Of a stretch of 64,000 bases of DNA, positions 17,311-25,345 are shown in pieces. The notes beneath the pieces are model-generated. The model did not search any database and was not told the DNA's origin. It saw only the letters and a program-made list of their open reading frames with translations. Every line of letters starts with the position of its first letter. Within the stretch, counting starts at the first letter, position 1. The position numbers and the translations under genes are program-made. Origin of the DNA: JAKZRT01 sp965247915 (GTDB taxonomy: Bacteria; Pseudomonadota; Alphaproteobacteria; Rhodobacterales; Rhodobacteraceae); contig OZ252048.1 in the NCBI GenBank assembly GCA_965247915.1, forward strand, positions 1 to 64,000, given 5' to 3'.

Positions 17311-18614
17311 AGCACGTACCGGCTCAGATCGGCCGACTTGCTTAATTCGCCCAGATGCGCTTCGACAAAGGCGGCATCGATGGTCACGGTATCCCCGGCC
17401 CGGTCCGGCGCGGTAAAGCTGATGTCCTCGAACACCCGTTCCAGCACCGTATAGAGCCGCCGCGCGCCGATGTTTTCGACGCTCTCATTAACCTCGGCCG
17501 CGATATGCGCCAGCGCCGCGATGCCGTCTTCGGAAAACTCAACGCGCACATCCTCGGTGCCCATCAGCGCCGCGTACTGCAGGGTCAGCGCGTTGTCGGT
17601 CTCGGTCAGAATTCGCACGAAATCAGCCTCGGTCAGCGCCCGCAGCTCGACCCGGATCGGCAGCCGCCCCTGCAGTTCGGGCAACAAATCCGAAGGCTTG
17701 GCGATGTGAAACGCTCCGCTTGCTATAAACAGAATATGGTCGGTCTTGATCGCCCCGTATTTGGTGCTGACTGTGGTGCCCTCGATCAGTGGCAACAGGT
17801 CGCGCTGCACCCCCTCGCGGCTGACATCGGCGCCGCGCGCCTCGGCCCGCGCGCAGACCTTGTCGATCTCGTCGAGAAAGACAATGCCGTTCTGCTCGGT
17901 CGCCTCAAGCGCGGCCCGCGTCACCGCCTCGTCATCCAAGAGCTTGTCGGCCTCTTCGCCGATCAACAGGGCATAGCTTTCCGACACGGTCATCTTGCGC
18001 TTGACCGTGCGCCCGCCCATGGCCTTGCCCAGAATGTCGCCTAAGTTCATCATCCCCATCTGGCCGCCGGGCTGTCCGGGCACCTCGAACATCCCCATCG
18101 GGTTCGAGGTGTCGGCAAACTCGATCTCGATCTCGGTATCGTCCAACTCACCCGTTTTCAGCTTTTTGCGAAACATCTCGCGCGTGGCTTCGCGCGCGTC
18201 CGTCCCCGCGATGGCCTCGATCACCCGCTCTTCGGCGGCAGCATGGGCGCGCGCCTTGACCTCGTCGCGCATCGCCTCGCGGGTCGAATTGATCGCGCTT
18301 TCCACCAGATCGCGGATGATCTGCTCCACATCGCGGCCCACATAGCCCACTTCGGTAAACTTGGTCGCCTCGACCTTAATGAAAGGCGCATTGGCCAGCC
18401 GCGCCAGCCGCCGGCTGATCTCGGTCTTGCCCACCCCCGTGGGCCCGATCATCAGGATGTTTTTTGGGTAAACCTCTTCCTGCATCTCAGGTGAAAGTTG
18501 TTTGCGCCGCCAGCGGTTGCGCAACGCCACGGCCACGGCGCGCTTGGCGTCGTTCTGGCCGATGATGAATCGGTCAAGTTCCGAGACGATCTCGCGCGGG
18601 GTCAGGTCGGTCAC
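17307..18614 (-). CDS. hslU: ATP-dependent protease ATPase subunit HslU (ClpY)
   Basis: AAA+ unfoldase that feeds substrates to HslV. The start is GTG at 18614 (VTDLTPREIVSELDRFIIGQ), matching the family; the frame is open further upstream without homology. Walker A GPTGVGKT is at residues 57-64, the substrate-pore GYVGRD follows, the intermediate I domain spans about 110-240, and Walker B is IVFLDEID. The C-terminal RYVL resembles the tail that activates HslV. 435 aa is normal. The start overlaps the upstream gene by 4 nt (GTGA). Confidence 0.96.
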   Translation of the reverse strand: MTDLTPREIVSELDRFIIGQNDAKRAVAVALRNRWRRKQLSPEMQEEVYPKNILMIGPTGVGKTEISRRLARLANAPFIKVEATKFTEVGYVGRDVEQIIRDLVESAINSTREAMRDEVKARAHAAAEERVIEAIAGTDAREATREMFRKKLKTGELDDTEIEIEFADTSNPMGMFEVPGQPGGQMGMMNLGDILGKAMGGRTVKRKMTVSESYALLIGEEADKLLDDEAVTRAALEATEQNGIVFLDEIDKVCARAEARGADVSREGVQRDLLPLIEGTTVSTKYGAIKTDHILFIASGAFHIAKPSDLLPELQGRLPIRVELRALTEADFVRILTETDNALTLQYAALMGTEDVRVEFSEDGIAALAHIAAEVNESVENIGARRLYTVLERVFEDISFTAPDRAGDTVTIDAAFVEAHLGELSKSADLSRYVL

Positions 18615-19006
18615 GTGGTCAAGTCCTCGGTTGTTGCCAGCCCCCAGGGCGGCAGCCGGTCCTTGCCGGGAAATCCGGGCAACGCGCCCATCAGCCAGCC
18701 GCGCAGCTTTTCCCAAGTCGCGCCCAAAAGGACAAGCCCAAATCCCAGCATCAGCGTCGCCATGGCTGCCTGTCCTTCCAGCAGGATGGTGGCCACCGCG
18801 ATCCAGCCGCCGCAAAGAATGGCAAGGCCCACGACGATGAAAACTTCGTTGAAGCCCCGGAGCAACTCGAATGGCTCATCCAGCCCCTGCAATTTCTCCC
18901 GCGCGCCCCTTCGCGCATCCGACAGCGCCACAATCGACACCGCCTGCGCCTCGTTCAGCGTGCCCGCGCCATCGGCGGCGCGAATGTCGTCGCGGGTGAT
19001 GGTCAT
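18611..19006 (-). CDS. Unrecognised two-helix membrane protein upstream of hslU
   Basis: 131 aa. The N-terminal 50 residues are polar (ITRDDIRAADGAGTLNEAQA), then two hydrophobic segments (FIVVGLAILCGGWIAVATILL and MATLMLGFGLVLLGA), then a short C-terminal tail. The N-terminal part is reminiscent of the leading segment of DUF2157-type membrane proteins, but the rest is too short for that family. The stop overlaps the hslU GTG start (GTGA), so the two are probably co-translated. I do not assign a function. Confidence 0.7.
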   Translation of the reverse strand: MTITRDDIRAADGAGTLNEAQAVSIVALSDARRGAREKLQGLDEPFELLRGFNEVFIVVGLAILCGGWIAVATILLEGQAAMATLMLGFGLVLLGATWEKLRGWLMGALPGFPGKDRLPPWGLATTEDLTT

Positions 19007-19079
19007 GCCCCCAGCTCTCTCTTCGTTGCCGTGTCGATGTAGATGCTGTGCGTCAAATTGCCAAGGTGGCGGATTTGTA

Positions 19080-19108
19080 TTGACAATTATGCATACACGA
19101 CGTATATA
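19080..19108 (+). promoter_or_regulatory. Strong sigma-70-type promoter for brnTA
   Basis: TTGACA at 19080-19085, a 17-nt spacer, and TATATA at 19103-19108, pointing at brnT. The -35 box is perfect and the -10 has 5 of 6 consensus matches. The dyad-like GTATATAC at the -10 could be part of a BrnA autoregulatory operator, as is known for brnTA loci, but no operator is proven here. Confidence 0.65.
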
Positions 19109-19169
19109 CAAAAAGGCAGTCGAAAGGAACATAGCATGATACTAATCCATGCAGGCAGGAAACCGGGCT

Positions 19170-19463
19170 ATGTACGAATGGGACGAAGCCAAGCGGCTTG
19201 CAACGCTTGAAAAACACGGCATCGATTTTGTCGATGCAGTTGAGATATTCTCTGGCACCTACCTTTAGTTGCGAGGCAGTAGCGAGATCGAAGAAAGGAG
19301 AATCGCGGTCGGCCCGCTCGAAGGTGTTTTCATTGCGGTCGTATTCACGCCGCGCGACGACAACATCCGAGTTATCACCGCCCGCGTAGCAAGGCAAAAT
19401 GAACGAAAAAAATATAACGCGCATGTCGATCGAAGAGATTCGGCGCCAAAAGTCCGAGACTGA
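19170..19463 (+). pseudogene. brnT: BrnT-family ribonuclease toxin with in-frame amber codon
   Basis: BrnT toxins are small RelE-fold RNases neutralised by BrnA. The frame starts at 19170 (MYEWDEAKRLATLEKHGIDF, the standard BrnT opening), is broken by TAG at 19266-19268, and continues in the same frame with EERRIAVGPLEGVFIAVVFT, RVITARVARQNERKKYNAH. Everything except the one codon is family-like, so a single change (probably CAG to TAG) explains it. The end overlaps the brnA start by 65 nt. If real, the toxin is inactive while the antitoxin is intact. A TTG just after the stop could restart translation of the C-terminal two thirds. Confidence 0.82.
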
Positions 19464-19686
19464 TTGGAAAAGGCTGAAATCAAGCGGTGATTTTGATGGC
19501 GAGGACGAAGACGACTTTGAGGTCGACTGGTCCAGCTTTCGTTTGGTCGTGCCCAAAGCAAAGAAGATGATCTCTCTTCGCGTTGATGCCGATGTGCTCG
19601 AATTTTTCCGGGCGCAGGGCAAGGGGTATCAGACCCGGATGAACGCGGTGCTCAAGTCGTACAGGGAAGCCATGGAAAAGGCGTGA
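19399..19686 (+). CDS. brnA: BrnA-family antitoxin
   Basis: 95 aa; DUF4415-type antitoxin with a ribbon-helix-helix-like C-terminal half (VPKAKKMISLRVDADVLEFFRAQGKGYQTRMNAVL). The SLRVDADVLEFFRAQGKGYQ segment is the DNA-binding signature. The N-terminal half is acidic and would bind BrnT. It starts inside the 3' end of brnT and follows it in the usual toxin-first order. Likely represses the TTGACA/TATATA promoter upstream. Confidence 0.85.
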   Translation: MNEKNITRMSIEEIRRQKSETDWKRLKSSGDFDGEDEDDFEVDWSSFRLVVPKAKKMISLRVDADVLEFFRAQGKGYQTRMNAVLKSYREAMEKA

Positions 19687-19708
19687 GGCCGGGCCAAAGG
19701 GCACCCGG

Positions 19709-20764
19709 CTACCGCGCCAGCTCCGGGTGCGCGTAGGCCTCAGGGTAGGTCATCGGACTGCGCGGCCCCAAGGGCACCACGTTGTTCCACGACCGGCCAA
19801 AATATCCCTGACGGCAGTGCACCAGCGAATTGCTGGATGCGACACCGGGCAACGCATAGACCCGGCACAGCCAGCGCCACAGGTGCGGATAGTCCAGAAC
19901 CTTGGCGCCGTTCAGCTTCATGCGCACATAATAAACCGGGTCGTGCCGGTAGAGGGTCGGAAAAAGCCGCAGGTCGGCTTCGGTGAAGGTGTCGCCGGTC
20001 AGGTAGGGGCGGTCGTCAGCGGCAAGGCGCTTTTCCAGCGCCTCGAGCGTTTCGAAATAGTTCGTGAAGGCCAAAGCATAGACATCCTGGCGCGACGAGA
20101 ACCCGGCCTTGTACGCTCCGTTGTTGATGTTGACGTAAATCTGGTCGTTCAGCGCGTCGATCTCGGCGCGAAGCCGCGCATTCTGCGCGCCCTGCGGATA
20201 GAAGTCGGGCCGATCAGCATCGGCCAGCACGCTGCCAAGTTGACCGGCTTGGCTGTTCAACATGCGAATGATCTCGGCGCTTTCGTTGGCCACGATGCGC
20301 TTGGTTTTCTTGTCATAGAGGATCGGCACGCTGGTCTCATCCGACCCCTCGGCCTCATAAATCTGTTTGGTCAGGCGGAACTGCCGCCCCGTCCCGGTCT
20401 CGCGCGTGCATTCGGGCAGCGTGGTTCCGGTCAGCGTTGCGATGCGACCCGGGTTGAACTCCCACCGCCCCGGCCCGGCGGCGTCGTCGCCCGGCGTCCG
20501 GTTGGGGAAAGCGACATCCATGGTGATGCTGTCTTGAAGACCAAGGATATTCCGCGCCAGCGTCACCCGGTGGCACCATGGGCAGTTCGGCGCCACGAAC
20601 AGGTGATAGCGGCCCGGTTCGGCGGGGAACTCGTCATCTTCGCCCAAACGGGCACGAAAGCCGCTAACCCCACGCACGAACTCGCCTTTGGCCCGGCGTT
20701 CGACGGCGTCGGTCTGGGACTCTTCGACCGAAGTGTTCACATCAGGGGGATTTGCGGCGGACAT
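19709..20764 (-). CDS. Glutathionyl-hydroquinone reductase (Xi-class glutathione transferase)
   Basis: Reduces glutathionyl-hydroquinones using glutathione; related to PcpF, YqjG and EcmB. The catalytic motif CPWCH is at residues 61-65. The thioredoxin-like N-domain is followed by VPILYDKKTKRIVANESAEIIRML and a helical C-domain (LTGDTFTEADLRLFPTL, FDPVYY-like DPVYYVRMKLN). 351 aa is somewhat long because of an N-terminal polar tail, which is normal for the class. Sits between hslV and brnTA, leftward. Confidence 0.9.
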   Translation of the reverse strand: MSAANPPDVNTSVEESQTDAVERRAKGEFVRGVSGFRARLGEDDEFPAEPGRYHLFVAPNCPWCHRVTLARNILGLQDSITMDVAFPNRTPGDDAAGPGRWEFNPGRIATLTGTTLPECTRETGTGRQFRLTKQIYEAEGSDETSVPILYDKKTKRIVANESAEIIRMLNSQAGQLGSVLADADRPDFYPQGAQNARLRAEIDALNDQIYVNINNGAYKAGFSSRQDVYALAFTNYFETLEALEKRLAADDRPYLTGDTFTEADLRLFPTLYRHDPVYYVRMKLNGAKVLDYPHLWRWLCRVYALPGVASSNSLVHCRQGYFGRSWNNVVPLGPRSPMTYPEAYAHPELAR

Positions 20765-20953
20765 GATGGGGGCTCAGGGTAAGAGATAAAGGCGCTGCCT
20801 CTGTGTATCCGCCCCGGCCCGTCGTCGCTATCGCGAAATTGGATTTCAACTTAATCGACGGGTCGTTGACTAACACCTTTTGATCGAAAAACAGCGTGGT
20901 TAATACTTTAGCCAAGCAAAAACAACGGCTTCCCTAACTTCTCACTGTGAGAG

Positions 20954-21511
20954 CTATCCCGACTTGATTGTCTCGATGGTCAAGATTCCGTTCGTATAGA
21001 CGCAGATATCGGCGGCGATCGCCATCGCCCGGCGCGCGATTTCCTCGGCGCTCAGATCGCCCTCCATCAGCGCCCGCGCCGCCGCCAGCGCATAATTCCC
21101 GCCCGACCCGATCGCGGTCACATCGTGCTCGGGCTCCAGCACGTCACCGGCCCCGGTGATCACCAACAGCGCCTCGCCGTCGGTGACGATCAGCATCGCT
21201 TCGAGCTTTTGCAAGTACTTGTCGGTCCGCCAGTCCTTGGCCAGCTCAACGCAGGCCCGCGCCAGCTGTCCCGGCGTCGCCTCCAGCTTGGCCTCCAGCC
21301 GTTCCAGCAGGGTGAAGGCATCCGCCGTCGATCCGGCAAATCCGGCCACCGCCTCGTGCCCGCCCGCCGTCAGCCGTCGCACCTTGCGCGCCGTTCCCTT
21401 GATCACGGTCTGGCCCAGGCTGACCTGCCCGTCGCCAGCGATCACCACTTCGCCAGCCTTTTTGACCCCGATGATCGTCGTGCCGTGCCAGCCGGGGAAA
21501 TCAATGCTCAT
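20954..21511 (-). CDS. hslV: ATP-dependent protease peptidase subunit HslV (ClpQ)
   Basis: Proteasome-related threonine peptidase that pairs with HslU. The start is ATG at 21511, preceded by AGGAG at good spacing. A propeptide of about ten residues (MSIDFPGWHG) precedes TTIIGVKK, so the catalytic threonine is expected at residue 11. AGDGQVSLGQ and GSGGNYALAAARAL are intact. 185 aa. Unlike in many bacteria, hslU is not adjacent but 2.3 kb downstream, beyond the transferase, brnTA and a small membrane protein. Confidence 0.95.
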   Translation of the reverse strand: MSIDFPGWHGTTIIGVKKAGEVVIAGDGQVSLGQTVIKGTARKVRRLTAGGHEAVAGFAGSTADAFTLLERLEAKLEATPGQLARACVELAKDWRTDKYLQKLEAMLIVTDGEALLVITGAGDVLEPEHDVTAIGSGGNYALAAARALMEGDLSAEEIARRAMAIAADICVYTNGILTIETIKSG

Positions 21512-21570
21512 GGGTCGCTCCTTTTTGGTCTCGCACTCTATGAAGCGCGCCGCCTTCTGCCACAAGCGCT

Positions 21571-21600
21571 CAAAAGAAAAGGGGCGCCCAAAGGCGCCCC
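21571..21600 (-). terminator. Rho-independent terminator after trxA
   Basis: GGGGCGCC at 21581-21588, a short loop and GGCGCCCC ending at 21600. Read on the minus strand, the GC stem is followed by CCCCTTTTCTTTTG, a T-rich tract. It lies 20 bp downstream of the trxA stop and upstream of hslV. Confidence 0.85.
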
Positions 21601-21620
21601 TCGTTTCGCTTCTGCGCGGC

Positions 21621-21941
21621 CTAGATCGACTCTTCGATCCAGCTCTGCAGCGCCGCCTTGGGCGCGGCCCCGATCTTGTTCGAGATCACCTCGCCATCCT
21701 TGAACATGAAAAGCGCCGGAATGCCCCGCACGCCCATCAGCGCGGGCGAATTGGGGTTCTCATCGACGTTGACTTTCACGACCTTGATGCGGCCGTTCAT
21801 CTCGGCCGAAATTTCTTCCAGCGCCGGGCCGATCTGCTTGCAAGGGCCACACCATTCGGCCCAGAAATCGACCACCACGGGGATGTCCGATCCCCGAACC
21901 TCGGCGTCGAAAGTGTCGTCGGTAACAGCAACCGTGCTCAT
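21621..21941 (-). CDS. trxA: Thioredoxin
   Basis: 106-aa dithiol-disulfide oxidoreductase. The active site WCGPC is at residues 30-34 and the cis-Pro loop is GIPALFMFKDGE. No signal peptide, so cytoplasmic. Lies 56 nt downstream of addA, a conserved alphaproteobacterial arrangement, and is followed by a terminator. Confidence 0.96.
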   Translation of the reverse strand: MSTVAVTDDTFDAEVRGSDIPVVVDFWAEWCGPCKQIGPALEEISAEMNGRIKVVKVNVDENPNSPALMGVRGIPALFMFKDGEVISNKIGAAPKAALQSWIEESI

Positions 21942-21997
21942 GGTATTCTCCTAGAAAATCCGTGTTGCCGCCAAGCTATGTACCGCCCCGCCCAAGG

Positions 21998-24900
21998 TCA
22001 AGACAGAGCCGCGTCGCGCAATGCCGCTTTCACGATCTCGTGCTCCAGCGGCATGAGCTGGCCGGTGCGGGTCCAGAGAATTGCCACCTCGATCGCGCGG
22101 CCCGGGAATATCGCCTCCAGCGCGCCAAGATAGGCGCCCATTTGCCGCAAATACCCTTCGGGCACATCTTCTGCGGTGTCGGGCACAGTCGCGTTTGATT
22201 TGAAATCCACGGCCAGAATTTTCTCGTCCTCGATAACCAGACGGTCAACCGCCCCGCGCACACGGCGGCCGCCCAGATCGGGAAGACTGGCAGTCAGATC
22301 GACTTCGCAAAGCGCCGAGGGCGAGAAAATATGGGCCAGGGCGTCGCTCTGTATAACCGTCCGCGCTTCGTTAAGCAGCGCCGCCATATTGTCCCGGTCT
22401 CCAACCAGCCCACTGGCGCGATCGTCCCACACTGCCGGGTCCAGCCCCGGCAAGTGCTCCAGCAACAAATGCAGCGCGCTGCCGCGCGCCAAGGCCAACG
22501 CGCGGTCTTGGCCATCATCGCCGGGTAAGGCCTTTGCGCCGCCAAGCGCAGTGGGTGAAATCGTCGTTTGCGGCCGGACCGGCTGCGGCGGCCTTGTGGC
22601 TGCCCAGTGCGGAATTGTCTCGCCCTCCGGGCCGCGCTTCGGCCCTCGTTTTACTGGCGCGGGCCAATCGCCCGAAGCAAAAAGCAGCCCCTCGCCGACC
22701 GGAGATGCAAACCGGGTCGCGCCCGAGGAATTCATCCCGTCGCGCATGATCGAATGCCACGACCCAGCGCCGGCCTTGCCGGCTCCGCAGAGGATCAACC
22801 AGCTTTCGGCGCGGGTCATGGCCACGTAAAGCAGGCGCAAACGCTCTTCATTGTCGCGCGTCTCCCGCGCGTCTTGCGCGGCGACGGCGCGCGGCGGCAT
22901 CTCGGACTTGAGCGGCTTCCACATGATCCCGCGCCCGTCGCTCACCAGATCACCGCCGCCCGTCTGCCGCCGGTGGCTGCGGGTGTCGGGCAAAATGACA
23001 ATCGGGGCCTCAAGGCCCTTCGCGCCATGCACGGTCATCACCCGGATCAAATCGCTGGCGTTGTCGGTCTGGCGCTTGATCTTGACCTCCTCGGCGTCGA
23101 GCCAGGTCAGAAACCCGGTCAGGCTGGGCACCTCGGTCAGCTCGTAGGTCAGGGCAAGCCCCAAAAGCGCGTCGATGCCCTCTTCCGCTTCGGGGCCCAG
23201 CCGCGCCAGCAATTTCTTGCGTCCGCCGTGGCGCGTAAGGATGCGGTCGATAAGTTCGTAAGGACGCAGGAAATCGGCCACTTTGCGCAGGGCGTCAATC
23301 ATATCCCGCGTGGCATCGCCAACAGGGCGCGCATCCCTCAGCGCGCGCCAAAGGCTGGCGTTTTCGGCGCGCGGCTGGGCAAGGTCATAAAGATCAGACT
23401 CGGTCCAGCCAAAAAGCGGCGATTTCAGCGCCTCGGCCAGCGCCAGATCGTCGCGCGGCAACGCCAGAAACGCCAGCAGCGACCGGATATCCTTGACCGC
23501 CAGTTCGGCGTCGAGCGACAGCATATCAGCCCCGGCAACGGGTAGATTGGCGGCCTTCAGCGCCCGTAGAAGCTGGGCAAACAGGGTCCCCGACCGTTTC
23601 TGGACCAGAATCAGAAAATCGCCGGCCCGGATCGGGCGCGGACCCTCTTTGCCGATTATCACCTGAGTACCGTCCAGAAGTTGCCCGATCTGGCCAGCGA
23701 TTTCGTCGGCCAGACGCACGGCGGTATCCCCCGGCAGCGTCTGATCAACCGGGCGCGACCAATTGAACTCAACATCATCTTTCGGCGGCGGCTCGATCAT
23801 TGGCCAAAGATCGACGCGCCCGGGGCGGTCGCTGTGAAAGGCCAGGTGATCCAGATGGCCGCCCAAACCTTCCGAGGCAATCGGGCGCAGGGTCTGGTCA
23901 ACGTAACGCAAGATCGCCGGGGCCGAGCGAAACGAGTGGCTGAGATCGATGTGGGCCAATTTCTGGCCGATCTGCGCCAGCTTTTCCCCGAATGCGGCGC
24001 GCATCCGGTCAAAGGCGTCAGGGGCCGCGCCCTGAAAGGAATAGATCGATTGTTTTCGGTCACCTACGACAAAAATTGAACGCTGTGCATCGGCGCGCGC
24101 GCCAAGCCCTGACGTGAATTCCTGCGCCAAAAGCTCGATAACCTGCCATTGCGCCGGGCTGGTGTCCTGGGCCTCGTCGACCAGAATATGATCGATGCCG
24201 CCATCCAGTCGGAAAAGCACCCATTCGGCGACGCGGGGGTCGAGCAGCAGGTCGCGGGTTTTCAGGATCAGATCGTCAAAATCCAGCCAACCGGCCCGCG
24301 ATTTGCGCGCCTGATAATCCTGCAAGAACGCTGCTGCAAAAGCCTGAAACGCCCAGGTGCGTTCGGCTGCGGCGATGGAAATACGCAGCATTCTGGCAAC
24401 CTCGATCAATGCCGCCAGTTCGTCGATCCGCGCCAAATGTGCGGCGACCAGCGGCTTGCCCTTAGCGGTTGGCACAGACCCTACCTTGGCCGAGAACGGC
24501 CTAAGTCCTGACTTTGTCAAAAACACATCTTCCAGAACCGGGAGGTCATCGACGGTTAAAGCGCGCCCGGTCAGCGGGGCGAGTTTGGCGGCGTATTTGA
24601 TGTCGGTCGGGGTCTCAAAGGGCGCGCGCGCTAATGCGGTGATAACCTCGGCGTCGTCTTGGGAAAATGCGCAAACCAGCGCCAGGCTGTCCGGACCCGC
24701 ATCTGGCTCCAGTCCGAACTCGGCAAAAACAGCAGCGCGGTCGCCGGCCTGCGCGATCGTATCGGAAGAAACGACGATGTTTTTGCAAAGTCCCCCGAAC
24801 CCATCGGTGGCCTGGGCGGCAACAGCGTCAACCAGCCCGCGCCGGTCGTCCGATGCCATCGCATCGAACACGTCCTGGCGCAGGCGCATTGCCGCCCGGT

Positions 24901-25345
24901 CGTCTATTTCCCGAAATTGCGGCGAAACGCCCGCCTCAAGCGGAAAACGTCGAAGAACGCTGGCACAGAACGAATGAATGGTCTGAATCTTCAGACCGCC
25001 AGGAGTTTCGATAGCGGTGGCAAACATCTGCCGCGCGCGGCGCAGATCGTCGTCGCCAAGCGGCCCGGCCTCGCCCATTTTGGCGAGTTCGGCCCGCAAA
25101 GCAGCATCGGCGCGCATGGTCCAGCCGCCCAGACGGCGAAACAGCCGGTTTTGCATCTCGCTGGCAGCAGCTTTGGTATAGGTCAGGCACAAAATCCGCT
25201 GCGGCGGGACGCCTTGAAACAACAGCCGCGCAACCCGGTCGGTCAGCACACGGGTCTTGCCCGATCCGGCGTTGGCCGATACCCAGGTCGATGCGGTCGG
25301 GTCCGACGCGCCGATCTGGCGCCGGGTGGCGGCGTCGATGGTCAT
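21998..25345 (-). CDS. addA: Double-strand break repair helicase-nuclease AddA
   Basis: 1115-aa UvrD-family helicase with a C-terminal nuclease; with AddB it processes DNA ends for RecA loading. Walker A ANAGSGKT is at residues 24-31, motif II is LVDEAQDTSP, motif III RSIFVVGDRKQSIYSFQGA and motif VI LRLLYVAMTRAE. The C-terminal RecB-like nuclease has AVDFKSN (D-x-K of PD-(D/E)xK). The start overlaps addB by 4 nt (ATGA). Intact across 3.3 kb, which matters when judging error density in this window. Confidence 0.95.
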   Translation of the reverse strand: MTIDAATRRQIGASDPTASTWVSANAGSGKTRVLTDRVARLLFQGVPPQRILCLTYTKAAASEMQNRLFRRLGGWTMRADAALRAELAKMGEAGPLGDDDLRRARQMFATAIETPGGLKIQTIHSFCASVLRRFPLEAGVSPQFREIDDRAAMRLRQDVFDAMASDDRRGLVDAVAAQATDGFGGLCKNIVVSSDTIAQAGDRAAVFAEFGLEPDAGPDSLALVCAFSQDDAEVITALARAPFETPTDIKYAAKLAPLTGRALTVDDLPVLEDVFLTKSGLRPFSAKVGSVPTAKGKPLVAAHLARIDELAALIEVARMLRISIAAAERTWAFQAFAAAFLQDYQARKSRAGWLDFDDLILKTRDLLLDPRVAEWVLFRLDGGIDHILVDEAQDTSPAQWQVIELLAQEFTSGLGARADAQRSIFVVGDRKQSIYSFQGAAPDAFDRMRAAFGEKLAQIGQKLAHIDLSHSFRSAPAILRYVDQTLRPIASEGLGGHLDHLAFHSDRPGRVDLWPMIEPPPKDDVEFNWSRPVDQTLPGDTAVRLADEIAGQIGQLLDGTQVIIGKEGPRPIRAGDFLILVQKRSGTLFAQLLRALKAANLPVAGADMLSLDAELAVKDIRSLLAFLALPRDDLALAEALKSPLFGWTESDLYDLAQPRAENASLWRALRDARPVGDATRDMIDALRKVADFLRPYELIDRILTRHGGRKKLLARLGPEAEEGIDALLGLALTYELTEVPSLTGFLTWLDAEEVKIKRQTDNASDLIRVMTVHGAKGLEAPIVILPDTRSHRRQTGGGDLVSDGRGIMWKPLKSEMPPRAVAAQDARETRDNEERLRLLYVAMTRAESWLILCGAGKAGAGSWHSIMRDGMNSSGATRFASPVGEGLLFASGDWPAPVKRGPKRGPEGETIPHWAATRPPQPVRPQTTISPTALGGAKALPGDDGQDRALALARGSALHLLLEHLPGLDPAVWDDRASGLVGDRDNMAALLNEARTVIQSDALAHIFSPSALCEVDLTASLPDLGGRRVRGAVDRLVIEDEKILAVDFKSNATVPDTAEDVPEGYLRQMGAYLGALEAIFPGRAIEVAILWTRTGQLMPLEHEIVKAALRDAALS

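Noticed and set aside
22568..23545. 325-aa plus-strand ORF within addA
   Set aside because: Shadow of addA; no recognisable motif.
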